64,000 nt of DNA from an uncultured Ruminiclostridium sp. (GCA_910579265.1 CAJTTE010000014.1:1-64000); one strand, 5' to 3'. Positions 36,701 to 44,763 are shown, counted from the first letter of the stretch. Program-made: numbers and translations. The notes: generated by a model not told the origin, from the letters alone.

Positions 36701-37773
36701 GTTCTCCTGCGAAAAATCAAAATGCTTTCCGGAAAAAGTTCTTCTCTAAGCCTTTCAGCCTTTGCGAACAGACTTCCGTCGGCTTCGGACACTTCCTTTC
36801 CTCCTGCCGCCATATCACAAAGCAGAGCAAAAAAAATACCTTTCTGAGGGTTTTTAAGCTTAGCGTTTCTTAGCCTCAGAAGAGCGTCCCTGAGACTGCT
36901 TTCATCGCCGATTAGTGCCGACATCGTACAAAGGGTCCTTCCGTTATCGGGCAATGTATCTTTTATGTCCATGCGAGGAAGCTGACCTCCGGGAACAAAA
37001 CGTGAGGCAATAATGTCTGCCAGAGGCTTTATAAAAGCAAATACGGGTAAAAAAGCAACAGGAATTATCCAGAGCCTTGTCAGTAATCCCAGTCCTGCGG
37101 TTATGACAGCCGTAAATAAAAAAAGCCACATGAGATATCTCTTGACGCCCGCATAGGGAAAAACATTCCGGTAATCCGTTTCAATGACCTCTCCGATATG
37201 AAGATCGTCAATTACTGCTCTTTTCACAAGCTCCCTTGTATACCTTTCCTCGTCAAATCCCGCGGAGCGTGCGATCAATGCGGTTTTTCTCCTGTATGCG
37301 GCTCTGGTCTCGGGAGATGAACCGTTATATATTTCATCAAAAGAAAACGCCGAATGAACGGGACTCAGATTTTGTATTTTCTCGGTATCAAGATCCTTAA
37401 GCGAATACATCAGCTTCATATACTTGTCCGGATTTTTATCGTCGGTAAGCGCATTACGTATAACACAAAGCTTGCTCTGCCATAAAAGGCTGTTTATATC
37501 GTCTTCCCCTATATAACCGTCAAGAAGCTGTTTTGACAACAGCTCCGAAACCGTATCGTCGTTTATATCCTCAAGCGCCGCAACCTCTCTGCCTAATACG
37601 GGAATGCCGCCGCAAACGGAAAAGAATTGTCCGGAGGCTGTCCTGATCAATTCGCGTAGTTCCCTTTCAAAAAGACGGTTTTCCTGAAGCTCTTTATCGT
37701 TTGCCACCGCCTTTTCCATTTTTTTCAGTTCCTTGATAAGACTTTTACCATTGACTTTTTCGCTTTTCTGCAT
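30712..37773 (-). CDS. Cyclic beta-1,2-glucan synthase-like protein (GT84, glycoamylase-like, GH94)
   Basis: 2353 residues. A soluble N-terminus (1-210) and two membrane segments (about 215-250) precede a GT-A glycosyltransferase domain (about 290-575) with LDLDT (Asp411, Asp413), HDILEG (His515-Asp516) and HRWIRGDF, as in family GT84. More membrane segments (about 580-730) lead to a glycoamylase-like domain (MFEFYMPELLL near 977, then HCPFGISESGYYAFD). The C-terminal half is two GH94 phosphorylase-type parts with GFRDQLQD (Asp1923 the probable general acid) and GCGDWNDGYNN near 2052. Brucella/Agrobacterium cyclic glucan synthases are about 2800-2900 residues; this one is shorter, mainly at the N-terminus. 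It should polymerise UDP-glucose to beta-1,2-glucan and trim or cyclise it at the membrane. It has an AGGAAAGGA ribosome site and stands alone. Confidence 0.88.
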   Translation of the reverse strand: MQKSEKVNGKSLIKELKKMEKAVANDKELQENRLFERELRELIRTASGQFFSVCGGIPVLGREVAALEDINDDTVSELLSKQLLDGYIGEDDINSLLWQSKLCVIRNALTDDKNPDKYMKLMYSLKDLDTEKIQNLSPVHSAFSFDEIYNGSSPETRAAYRRKTALIARSAGFDEERYTRELVKRAVIDDLHIGEVIETDYRNVFPYAGVKRYLMWLFLFTAVITAGLGLLTRLWIIPVAFLPVFAFIKPLADIIASRFVPGGQLPRMDIKDTLPDNGRTLCTMSALIGDESSLRDALLRLRNAKLKNPQKGIFFALLCDMAAGGKEVSEADGSLFAKAERLREELFPESILIFRRRTYSKTMRQWQGFDRKRGAVEELARFMCGEDIEFAFVSGNEVQRIRDCEFIAALDLDTIPLMDSIRDLAAVALHPLNNKYGIIAPRCTSTLDSTLKSPFSRAMAGNGGVCGISAYDNISGEFYFDCFGEGIFCGKGLIRKKDFLKACKGKFPPERVLSHDILEGGLTGVAYAGDIEFSDSFPASSKAYFKRAHRWIRGDFQNLRFIFRRDFSLLTRFKLFDNFRRGINPILIFALFFISCFIRNGFFAAITAYLALLVPFLPSISGAVSRGFAFGITRRFYSPIVSETAQLALKALMEIVTLPKSALISLDAGIKTLWRNLVSKRKLLEWTTSGFLEKTAFKGGIWHLLPSFAASLGLLICCIYGKFYAAPAALIMCSALPVLAYADRPAGKRRTGLNAAAQKELLEQTEKMWKFYTSYVNEGVNYLPPDNVQFHPVFRICMRTSPTNIGMYLLSAAAVFELRLISGENFVKIVENSVESVEKLHKWRGNLFNWYDIKTLEPVSGFVSSVDSGNFIACLIAVKECLRIHGLAEELVRRCNSIIDETRLSEFYCERRRLFSIGYDTEKEKLSPHRYDMLMSEARLMSYVAVAKGDAPKSHWRALSRTMSRSGRYAGAIAWTGTMFEFYMPELLLTSKEGSMSYEALRYAFHCQKHSHCPFGISESGYYAFDRELNYQYKAHGVQKTALKAGMNKECVVSPYSSYLTLSAYPLESWNNLARLEKEGAFNDDFGFYEAVDYTRERVGSSSRAVIKSHMAHHVGMSIAGAANALKDNICSGLFMGDEKMKRAEELLEEKVMSGEKVLKITDYHYDDGKSSCEREEITRHNVFGSPVNTLCGGELSLFTSANGLFCGNFKGLQTVNKTRDYGERPSGAFYGLCSEKNLYPFFYHPVIDASSKHLNTVFEGNATEYMIDDKEFRLAMQVKAEGRYNAELRRFTLKNKTRSRKQLTLCAYSEPTLTAERDYTAHPVFMDLFLKIEYDKESKLFIFYRKERHGNKITACAAGFIEETDFSYCLSKENCGGPTPFYFFKKALIRECIDRSVPDPCLFIKSDITLDPGAENKLTLFYCYGDSVDAVKRAAAELRAGGAGNAEDGCSPSPLSLNTLHGRIAAKALPALLYGDVTDEVILNARKDNKLNRRALWRYGISGDHPLIVAEWGEGISSLILMKQGLVRCGVNADLIVFCSNALEKKQADEALGDNGYALVKNEAGDEIITLIYALAAAVAGNLKNGNDIGKNNEVKQKPALPVISCSHKDGENGFSESGFTIGKEENTWCNVLANPDFGTLLSQNSLGFTWALNSRENKLTPWSNDIIRDNFGETLLLKCGAVYYDLIRGSKAEFSPYSCSYSGTVPGAESRVDVKVYTKGTGKEISLTFTNTSDAEQSYDLVYRIIPVMGGEREAAMPVAFSDSGSLVVENSQNPYFKGKTVLYCSKKVTYCFSPQDIAAGDFSRAEEEAQRRYCSMAAAIVPLKLPPRENLRIRFILGYFNDADIPETSGEEAASRAVEYVKSLEGGPCGNEFENRIQIACPDGKLNSMFNIWLPHQTTACRLWARTGFFQNGGAFGFRDQLQDCLAAMYFSPETAYEHILRCCQSQFPEGDVLHWWHELNGKRTGVRTRYSDDLLWLPYTACEYGEAFGDENYWQTLSEYCTGDLLPDGKQELFMEAEGSGVKESLYQHCKKAMEKGFSKGRHGLVKIGCGDWNDGYNNVGVKGEGESVWLSMFYVMCGKKFAAVAREQSEGDYAQKLEKRIAELCIAIEENCWDKDQYIRAFYDNGEKMGSSENGACSIDLLPQAFSVLSGLPDTQRCITALDSAWERLVDRKNGIIKLFTPAFTEENTDQRPGYVMSYPRGIRENGGQYTHAAVWYCLACFKAGQRERAMALLGMLNPAYKGDDFGREPYFMTADIYTNPQCYGRGGWSMYTGAAAWYWRCIFEGLFGASVHKGVLVLKPNLPPEFSGASLVFNEVSIRFVYAEGAAAAESKIKLDGSVKETEVYYS

Positions 37774-38469
37774 AATATATCGTTCCTTTCCTCCCGAAAC
37801 CGCATTTTGATTGCAATAGAAACGCTTGATATAAAATCATGGACATATTATAAAATGCAATCTGAACAGCTTCCATTTGGATTCACGGTGTAACCGTTTT
37901 GATTGCCTTTCCTTAAAAAAGCGGCTCAAGAAAATCATATTACCGCTTTGACACATCTTTATTCATACACTTTTATTCGATCGGCTCCCGATCTGACTCC
38001 GAAGCTTTTTATACCGTTTCAAAATACAGTACGCGGCAATATTGTAAATATAAAATTTTTATTGTCTAAAGCCGCAAAAGCATTTGAAAAATTCTTTTCA
38101 CAGCATTTCCTTCTGATTTTAAAAAACTTACTGACCTATGCACGACCGTACTTTTTCAGGGGATATCCGAAAAGCCGAAAATAATACGATTTCTACTGGA
38201 TTAGGACGCTTGTGGGTCAAAGGATGCCGATAGTTATCCAAAGGGATAACTGTGAGATACCATCGTATTTCTCCGCTTTTTTTCTTGAAATATCTGTGCT
38301 TTTGGCAAAACCGTACTGATTTGCTTTCAGATACGCCCTAATCACAGCCGAAAAACGAACGGACAATCAAAACTATTCTGCAAATATAAGTATAACCCTT
38401 TTTATAAAAACAATTCAATGCGGCAAAGCCCCTTTTACTCAACTTTTACAAATTTTTCCCCAATATCTC
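37774..38469. other. Gap before the ATPase operon, with one R5 repeat
   Basis: No credible gene. R5 occupies 38160-38341; the rest is AT-rich and unremarkable. Confidence 0.5.
38160..38341 (-). repeat. R5 family repeat
   Basis: Inverted copy with the central hairpin GTTATCCAAAGGGATAAC intact, CCGTATTTCTCC-like block (ATCGTATTTCTCCGCTTTTT) and the end TTTCAGATACGCCCTAATC. Confidence 0.75.
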
Positions 38470-38498
38470 TTGCATTTTTTTCTCGATTATTGTATAAT
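38470..38498 (+). promoter_or_regulatory. Probable promoter of the ATPase operon
   Basis: TTGCAT, 17 bases, TATAAT, about 95 bases before the first gene of the cluster. Confidence 0.65.
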
Positions 38499-38593
38499 AC
38501 TACCTATAAATACTTTCATACGGATAAAATAAAATTTTCTTACTGTGATAACGGCGGAAAAATGCCGTTTTAATAAAGTTTTGGAGAAATTGT

Positions 38594-39232
38594 ATGACCG
38601 TAAAAAAGAAAAAAAGCGCCAATATCTCGTCAATAATCATAACCGTTTTGGCCGTCCTGCTTGCGGTAGCGGCTGTCATATTTCTTATAGTGACCTTTTC
38701 CGGAAAAAACGGAAAGGATCCGGATTCAACACGACCGGACGATTCGTTTATCCCCACCAGCGAATTGGTCAGCAGCGCGGAACAGGCCGCATATGATCTG
38801 CTGCCCAAAAATTATAAGATATATCAGTACTTTACAAAAGGAATGACTATAAAAGAAGAGCCTTACGGAAATAAGCCGGAAGACGGTTTTTATACCTGTG
38901 TAAATGAAGATTATAAAAATTTCGATGAATTTTGCGATTTCATCCGCTCGGTATTTACCGAAATGACTGCGGCCACGCTTATAACCGATCCTTTCGGAAA
39001 CGGTCCCATATACGGAAACGACAACGGCGAACTGGGTCTTTCTGCCGAATTTGTCCCCACCAAAGAAGACGGACTTTCGTGGGAAAACGTTAAATTTATA
39101 TGCACCCTCCTTTCCGAAACGGAATGTATGATCGACATAACTCTTAAGGACAGTAGCGGAAATGATGTAAAAAAGGAAGTAAAAATGGTTATTGAAGATG
39201 AAAACTGGCGTCTCACGGAGCTGGTAGGCTAA
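38594..39232 (+). CDS. Membrane-anchored lipoprotein-like protein of unknown function, first gene of the ATPase cluster
   Basis: 212 residues. A Lys-rich start (MTVKKKKS) and one membrane helix (about 12-35) expose a soluble acidic domain of about 150 residues with a mixed alpha/beta look (YQYFTKGMTI..., DFIRSVFTEMTAATLI, NWRLTELVG). It vaguely recalls extracytoplasmic IseA-type inhibitor folds, but no family can be claimed. The stop codon overlaps the atpZ-like start (TAATG), so it is translated with the ATPase genes. A GGAG ribosome site fixes the start. Confidence 0.7.
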   Translation: MTVKKKKSANISSIIITVLAVLLAVAAVIFLIVTFSGKNGKDPDSTRPDDSFIPTSELVSSAEQAAYDLLPKNYKIYQYFTKGMTIKEEPYGNKPEDGFYTCVNEDYKNFDEFCDFIRSVFTEMTAATLITDPFGNGPIYGNDNGELGLSAEFVPTKEDGLSWENVKFICTLLSETECMIDITLKDSSGNDVKKEVKMVIEDENWRLTELVG

Positions 39233-39534
39233 TGAATTTCGGTAAAAAAAACGAAAATCCTTTTTCGGTCTATGCCGTGGTAAGCCAGGTCGGATTTATG
39301 GTAATAATCCCCCTTCTTCTGTTTATCTGGGGGGGCTCCTGGCTCATCGACCGCTTCAGTCTTCCGGGATGGCTGATGATAGTTTTTGTTTTCCTGGGAA
39401 TAATAACCATGATTTCCTCGGTGGGAACCTATCTTCATAAAATGATAAAAATGTACTCAAATAAGGAAGGCTCCCCCGAAATGTCCGAGCTGCACCATGA
39501 TGTTAAGGATCATGACTACTACGATGACAAATGA
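39232..39534 (+). CDS. AtpZ/AtpI-type ATP synthase accessory membrane protein
   Basis: 100 residues with two membrane helices (about 17-38 and 46-66) and the pattern GGSWLIDRF typical of the small AtpZ-like proteins encoded in front of ATPase operons. AtpZ/AtpI are linked to c-ring assembly and Mg2+ supply. Translationally coupled to the preceding gene. Confidence 0.8.
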   Translation: MNFGKKNENPFSVYAVVSQVGFMVIIPLLLFIWGGSWLIDRFSLPGWLMIVFVFLGIITMISSVGTYLHKMIKMYSNKEGSPEMSELHHDVKDHDYYDDK

Positions 39535-39723
39535 ACGGGGCAAAAGAAAGTGATCTTAAAGCGCCTCTCCGAAATATTTTCCGGTGCAACACGATTTTTT
39601 GTAGCATTACCGGAAGCCTTCGGGTGATACCGTCATATTCCGATTAAAAACACGGGGCTCGATCCTGCGGCAAAGCTGAAATACCGGTACGCCGTCGGAA
39701 TTTTAAAATTTAACGGAGTTTAT

Positions 39724-40143
39724 ATGAAACGAAAACCGAAAAATCCGGCGTTTGATGAACTTAAAACAATGCTTCCCGCATCGCTAATCATCAACGGGCT
39801 TATTATGGTAGGAATCGCTCTGTACGGAATTTTTGAGGGAATAACATGGAGAGCTTTAACAGGACTGCTTTTCGGTGATCTGCTTTTTATCGGAAACTTT
39901 GTACTGACAGGTACGGCCGCGGCAGCAACCGTTACAAAGGCCACTGCAAAAAAAGGACAATTCTATGCGAATCTCTCATACGGAGCCAGATATATAGGCT
40001 TGTTCATTTGTTTTGCCGTAGGTCTTATGTTGAATATAATTGACCTGATTCCCGCATTTTTACCTCTCTTCATTCCGAAAATACATTATACGGTTAAATA
40101 CGTTTTTTTCGGAAAAAAGCTTGATGATCTTGAGGATTTTTAA
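39724..40143 (+). CDS. atpI: ATP synthase subunit I
   Basis: 139 residues with four membrane helices (about 18-38, 44-64, 85-110, 112-132). Hydrophobicity layout and position directly before subunit a match AtpI, which assists c-ring assembly. Sequence conservation in this family is low, so the call rests partly on context. Confidence 0.75.
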   Translation: MKRKPKNPAFDELKTMLPASLIINGLIMVGIALYGIFEGITWRALTGLLFGDLLFIGNFVLTGTAAAATVTKATAKKGQFYANLSYGARYIGLFICFAVGLMLNIIDLIPAFLPLFIPKIHYTVKYVFFGKKLDDLEDF

Positions 40144-40323
40144 AAAGTAAATACAAATTATGTCCCCCTTTAAAAGGTTTTCCCGCCGCTTTTAAGCATA
40201 AATTACAGATTATGCCGAAGCCGCGGGAACTGTAAAAGCATAATGTCATTAAAATCATTAATTAATTTTAGTCAATCAAATATACCGACTTAACATAACA
40301 AGAATTGAAAGGCTGTGATTATT

Positions 40324-41046
40324 ATGGGAATGAAATTACTGGCAGACAGCACATTTACTGTAAACGGAGCGCTTAAATCAGCAGAATTCGAACTGTTCGG
40401 AGCCACCTTCACCTTATCCGAATCGGTGGTGGTAGAATGGATAGTTGTGATTATTTTAGGCGTTCTGTTTTTTGTTTTGGGAAGGAATCTGAAGGTCCGC
40501 CCCACATCAAGGCGGCAGATTATTGCCGAATACATAGTTGCAACGTTTACCGGAATGGTGAATGACTCCATGGGCGCAAAATACAAAAAATACACGCCTT
40601 ACATAAGCTCTTTGTTCTGCTTCTCCCTTTGTTCGAGCCTGATGGGGCTGTTAGGCTTAAGAGCCCCTACCGCCGATATATCGGTAGTCGGATCCTGGGC
40701 GCTCATAACCTTTGTACTTGTTCAAAGGAATAAAGGAAAGACCGGCGGAGTAAAGGGATATTTCAAAAGCTTCGTTGAACCTATGCCCTTTATGCTTCCC
40801 TTTAATATAATAGGAGAAATAGCCAACCCCATGTCCCAGGCTCTGCGTCATTTCGGAAACATAGTATCGGGCATGGTAATCGGCGGACTTATTTATTTTG
40901 CACTTGGCAGCTTTGCCTCCGGAGTGTTCAGCATAGGTCTCCCCGCTGTGCTCTCCCTCTATTTTGATCTTTTCTCGTCGGTGGTTCAGGCATATATCTT
41001 CGTAACTCTGACGATGAGCTACGTGGCAATGGCGGAATGTGATTGA
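40324..41046 (+). CDS. atpB: F-type ATP synthase subunit a
   Basis: About 240 residues and five or six membrane helices. SQALRHFGN holds the essential Arg of the ion path, and GEIANPMSQALR is the family signature. ATG at 40324 is preferred to a GTG three codons earlier because AAAGG would lie only 2 bases from the GTG. Forms the stator side of the ion channel next to the c-ring. Confidence 0.95.
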   Translation: MGMKLLADSTFTVNGALKSAEFELFGATFTLSESVVVEWIVVIILGVLFFVLGRNLKVRPTSRRQIIAEYIVATFTGMVNDSMGAKYKKYTPYISSLFCFSLCSSLMGLLGLRAPTADISVVGSWALITFVLVQRNKGKTGGVKGYFKSFVEPMPFMLPFNIIGEIANPMSQALRHFGNIVSGMVIGGLIYFALGSFASGVFSIGLPAVLSLYFDLFSSVVQAYIFVTLTMSYVAMAECD

Positions 41047-41215
41047 CGGTCCGTAAGCATGCAGATTCAGATGGCGGGGCTTTACTTCGCGGGAACCGCC
41101 GATACGGCCTTAAGCAAAAATTATAAAGGCGGCTCAAATATTGATTTTGACAAACGGTTATTTTCCCGAAAGGGTTTATAAACAATAAAAAGTTATTTCA
41201 GGAGGATCTTATTTT

Positions 41216-41473
41216 ATGGAACAAGCAATCGTACTCGGCGCTTCCGCAATAGGCGCAGGCTTAGCTATGATCGCAGGCTTAGGACCCGGAATCGGTGAAG
41301 GCTTCTGCGGCGGTAAGGCAGTTGAAGCTGTAGGCAGACAGCCCGAAGCTTCAGGTATTGTTACAAGAACCATGATTATCGGTGACGCATTGGCTGAAAC
41401 CACAGGTCTTTACTCATTGCTTATCGCAATCTTGCTGATGTTTGCTAACCCCTTTATCGGTCAGCTCGGTTAA
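41216..41473 (+). CDS. atpE: F-type ATP synthase subunit c, two-carboxylate type
   Basis: 85 residues, two helices joined by RQPE. The ion-binding Glu61 sits in GDALAETTGLYSL. Thr62, Thr63 and Tyr66 match Ser66, Thr67 and Tyr70 of the Na+-binding Ilyobacter tartaricus c-subunit. The helix-1 ligand, Gln32 in Ilyobacter, is Glu28 here (GPGIGEGF), giving two carboxylates as described for Fusobacterium nucleatum. This predicts a Na+-coupled ATPase. Confidence 0.96.
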   Translation: MEQAIVLGASAIGAGLAMIAGLGPGIGEGFCGGKAVEAVGRQPEASGIVTRTMIIGDALAETTGLYSLLIAILLMFANPFIGQLG

Positions 41474-41567
41474 TGGAATAATATCTTAAAATAATCGGCG
41501 GTGTACGGCATTTTTAATATTTTGATTTTGCATACTCCGCCCAAATTATGTGGAAAGGACTGATCAT

Positions 41568-42122
41568 ATGCATATGGATCTGCTTGCTGCGGCAGCCAAA
41601 ATTGCTGCCGAGCAAGAGGACAAATATCTTTCCTTTGTGGATATAAACCCCGCTACCATTATCTTCACGCTGATCAATACGCTGGTAATCTTTCTGCTTT
41701 ACAGAATCTTTCTCCATAATAAAGTTATGGCTGTAATGGATAAAAGGCGGGAAGCTATCAATGCTGAAATCGATGCTGCCGAAACGGCGCATAAAGAAGC
41801 TGATGAAGCTAAGGCGGAATACGACCAAAGACTCAGAGAATCTAAGGATGAGGCGGATAAGATAGTAGCTGCGGCAGTTAAAAAGGCTTCCGACCGCGAA
41901 GCTGAAATAATAGCCGAAGCCAACGCCAATGCCGCCCGTATGAAGCAGCAGGCTCAGGAAAGCATCGAACAGGAAAAACGCCGTGCCCTGAACGAGGTCA
42001 AGGATCAGATATCCGAAGTAGTGGTTCTCGCCGCTTCAAAGGTATGTGAAAAAGAGATCTCACAGCAGGATAACGCCGAACTTATTGAAAGCTTTCTTGT
42101 TGGTGTGGGTAAAGAGAATTAG
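41568..42122 (+). CDS. atpF: F-type ATP synthase subunit b
   Basis: About 184 residues. One membrane helix (about 27-48 in TIIFTLINTLVIFLLYRIFL) is followed by a long, Ala/Glu/Lys-rich coiled coil forming the peripheral stalk. The ATG after AAAGGAC is preferred to an upstream GTG. Confidence 0.93.
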   Translation: MHMDLLAAAAKIAAEQEDKYLSFVDINPATIIFTLINTLVIFLLYRIFLHNKVMAVMDKRREAINAEIDAAETAHKEADEAKAEYDQRLRESKDEADKIVAAAVKKASDREAEIIAEANANAARMKQQAQESIEQEKRRALNEVKDQISEVVVLAASKVCEKEISQQDNAELIESFLVGVGKEN

Positions 42123-42191
42123 ATTTTAAATTAAACCCGTCGGGGTGAGTTATACTCACTCCCTCCTCAGAATGAAAGGAGGATCGCTTTT

Positions 42192-42737
42192 ATGACGGGA
42201 CCGGTTGAAAAAAACTACTCTTTGGCTCTTTTTGACGCTGTAAACGAAGAAAACGAGGATCTCGCCGAAGCACGCAGGCAAATATGCTCGGTAAATGAAA
42301 TAATAAGCGGATGCGAAGGCTTTATAAAGCTTATGGATTCACCGGCGGTTTCTTCGGAGGAAAAGCTTAACGTAATAAAGGACACCTTTGACGGTAAGCT
42401 CTCACGCTGCGTTTATAATTTTCTGTGCGTAGTTACCGAGGGTAAGAGATGGGATCGCTTTGACAAAATATGCGGAGAGTTTTCCGCACTTTGCAACGAT
42501 AAGCTGGGCATCGCCCAGATCACTGTTACAACGGCATTCCCTCTTACCGAAGAACAGCGCGAAAAAGTGAAAAAGAAAATGGCTGATATCATCGGAAAGA
42601 ATATCGAGATGTCGGAAAAAACCGACAAATCTTTAATGGGCGGCATCGTGGTAGACTATGGTGACACCCGTATGGACGGAAGCATCAAGACTCGGCTTGA
42701 AGGCTTAAAGGACAGCTTTTCAAAGCTCATAAGCTGA
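42192..42737 (+). CDS. atpH: F-type ATP synthase subunit delta
   Basis: 181 residues. YSLALFDAV near the start and the C-terminal DKSLMGGIVVDYGDTRMDGSI are signatures of the OSCP/delta family, which joins the stalk to F1. Ribosome site AAAGGAGG. Confidence 0.95.
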   Translation: MTGPVEKNYSLALFDAVNEENEDLAEARRQICSVNEIISGCEGFIKLMDSPAVSSEEKLNVIKDTFDGKLSRCVYNFLCVVTEGKRWDRFDKICGEFSALCNDKLGIAQITVTTAFPLTEEQREKVKKKMADIIGKNIEMSEKTDKSLMGGIVVDYGDTRMDGSIKTRLEGLKDSFSKLIS

Positions 42738-42778
42738 TGCGTCGTCAACAAAGACCACCGAAAGGAGGAAGGTCATAA

Positions 42779-44293
42779 ATGGAATTACGCCCCGAAGAAA
42801 TAACGGGAATACTTAAAACAAGAATTAAAGAATTTGACAGTAAGATTTCCCTTACCGACACAGGTACGGTTGTAACCGTCGGTGACGGTATAGTAAGTAT
42901 CCATGGTCTGGAAAACTGTATGATCAACGAACTGTTACAGTTTGATAACGGTGTGCAGTGTATGGCGCTCAACCTTGAACAAAGCTCCGTAGGCGCCGTT
43001 ATGCTGGGACCCGATGACGATATCAAGGAGGGCGCCTCCGTAAAGCGTACCGGAAAGATCATCTCCGTACCTGTAGGAGAATCCCTGCTGGGAAGAGTTG
43101 TAAATCCCTTGGGAGAACCTATTGACGGAGCCGGAGCGATACTTACCGAAGAAAGAAGACCTATCGAAAAAATCGCCTCCGGTATTATTACAAGAGAACC
43201 TGTAAGCGTACCGCTTCAAACCGGTATAAAGGCAATAGACAGTATGATCCCTATAGGAAGGGGTCAGCGTGAGCTTATTATCGGCGACAGACAGACAGGT
43301 AAAACGACCATTGCCGTAGATACCATAATAAATCAGAAGGATTCGGGGGTTATCTGTATCTATGTTGCAATAGGTCAGAAAGCTTCTACGGTTGCCACGG
43401 TTGTCGAACAGCTCAAGGCTGCCGGAGCAATGGATTATTCTATAGTTGTTTCCGCCGCCGCGTCCGAATTGGCTCCTTTGCAGTACATAGCTCCGTATTC
43501 GGGCTGCGCAATGGGCGAATACTTTATGGAAAAGGGCAAAGACGTCCTTATAGTATATGACGATCTTTCAAAACACGCGGTAGCTTACCGTGCTCTGTCC
43601 CTGCTCCTTAAAAGACCGCCGGGACGTGAAGCATATCCCGGAGACGTTTTCTATCTCCATTCGAGACTTCTCGAAAGAGCCGCCAACCTTACGGAGGAAT
43701 ACGGCGGAGGCTCCCTTACCGCTCTTCCCATTATCGAAACACAGGCGGGCGACGTTTCGGCGTATATCCCCACTAATGTTATCTCCATTACGGACGGACA
43801 GATATTCCTTGAAACCGAGCTTTTCAACAGCGGCGTAAGACCCGCCGTAAACCCCGGTATCTCGGTATCCCGTGTAGGCGGTAACGCACAGATAAAGGCG
43901 ATGAAAAAGGTATCCGGCTCCCTTAAGCTCGAATACTCACAGTACAGAGAGCTTCAGGCGTTCTCCCAGTTCGGCTCCGATCTTGACGCTGATACCAAAT
44001 CAAGACTTGCCAAGGGTGAACGTATAGTTGAGCTGTTGAAGCAGCCCCAGGGTTCTCCGTTAAAAGTTGAGGATCAGGTTATCATAATCTATGCGGTAAC
44101 AAATGATTATCTTAAAAATGTCCCCACCTCGGCAATGGCTGAATATCAGAAAACCCTGCTTGAAGAGATACATGATAAATACGGCGACATAGCCGACGGT
44201 ATCAAGAACGAAAAGGTTATCTCCCCCGAGAATGAGGAGAAGCTGAAATCCGTGCTTGCTTCCTTTACCGATGAATTTGTAAAGAGTCTTTAA
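42779..44293 (+). CDS. atpA: F-type ATP synthase subunit alpha
   Basis: 504 residues, full length. P-loop GDRQTGKTTIA near 169-179, QKASTVA, DDLSKHAVAYR and PGREAYPGDVFYLHSRLLERAA are all conserved, as is the non-catalytic site geometry. Part of the F1 alpha3beta3 head. Confidence 0.98.
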   Translation: MELRPEEITGILKTRIKEFDSKISLTDTGTVVTVGDGIVSIHGLENCMINELLQFDNGVQCMALNLEQSSVGAVMLGPDDDIKEGASVKRTGKIISVPVGESLLGRVVNPLGEPIDGAGAILTEERRPIEKIASGIITREPVSVPLQTGIKAIDSMIPIGRGQRELIIGDRQTGKTTIAVDTIINQKDSGVICIYVAIGQKASTVATVVEQLKAAGAMDYSIVVSAAASELAPLQYIAPYSGCAMGEYFMEKGKDVLIVYDDLSKHAVAYRALSLLLKRPPGREAYPGDVFYLHSRLLERAANLTEEYGGGSLTALPIIETQAGDVSAYIPTNVISITDGQIFLETELFNSGVRPAVNPGISVSRVGGNAQIKAMKKVSGSLKLEYSQYRELQAFSQFGSDLDADTKSRLAKGERIVELLKQPQGSPLKVEDQVIIIYAVTNDYLKNVPTSAMAEYQKTLLEEIHDKYGDIADGIKNEKVISPENEEKLKSVLASFTDEFVKSL

Positions 44294-44318
44294 TTAAAAA
44301 ATAAGAAAGGATTTTCTT

Positions 44319-44567
44319 ATGTGGATAATGGACTGTGAAAGAAAGATGCTGATCGATGCGAAATATTTCAGCATAAACAAAATCATAGGCGGAGGCAAGG
44401 CTAAAAAATGGGCCATCCACGCTTATTCACAGACATCTGCTGCGATAACTCTTACCGGAGTTATCTGTGCATGTTTTTCCGACGAGGACAGGGCGATAGC
44501 CGAGCTTGAAAAGGTAGCCGCCTTCGCGGAGGAAAATCCCGGAAAAGTTTACAAATTCAGTAAGTAA
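44319..44567 (+). CDS. Small protein of the MWIRSQ-like type, between atpA and atpG
   Basis: 82 residues starting MWIMDCERKMLIDAKY. This recalls small clostridial and phage proteins that begin MWIRSQ and end in a helix followed by a short beta-strand (here AELEKVAAFAEENPGKVYKF). Probably a small alpha/beta cytosolic protein. It stands where atpA and atpG are normally adjacent, 25 bases after atpA with a GAAAGGA ribosome site. A role in ATPase regulation would be inference. Confidence 0.75.
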   Translation: MWIMDCERKMLIDAKYFSINKIIGGGKAKKWAIHAYSQTSAAITLTGVICACFSDEDRAIAELEKVAAFAEENPGKVYKFSK

Positions 44568-44643
44568 AAGGAATTAAAACCTGACAACAGGTAAAAAATA
44601 AAGGCAAAGATTTTTTGCAGTTGAGAAAGGACGGTAACAAATA

Positions 44644-44763
44644 ATGAAAAAAGCCGCTTTAGCCATCAGCATTGTGGCACTGTCAATTTCGGTGCTCAAT
44701 TTAGCGTTTTCCCTGCTGTGCTTCTTCTGCAAGGAAAACATTTTGCCGAAAAAATACTATTAA
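44644..44763 (+). CDS. 39-residue membrane peptide between atpA and atpG
   Basis: It starts MKKAALAISIVALSISVLNL: a basic N-terminus and one membrane helix (about 4-29), then KENILPKKYY. AAAGGACGG stands about 9 bases before the ATG, and the stop is 15 bases before atpG. Too small for family assignment; position suggests a regulatory or assembly partner of the ATPase. Confidence 0.6.
   Translation: MKKAALAISIVALSISVLNLAFSLLCFFCKENILPKKYY

Noticed and set aside
37903..38184. 93-residue frame before the ATPase operon
   Set aside because: No ribosome site; it ends inside an R5 repeat.
44320..44328. Perfect DnaA box (TGTGGATAA) at the start of the 82-residue gene, and another at 56623-56631 inside parA
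   Set aside because: Both are single, inside genes and not clustered, so they do not mark an origin. The origin is expected near but outside this window.
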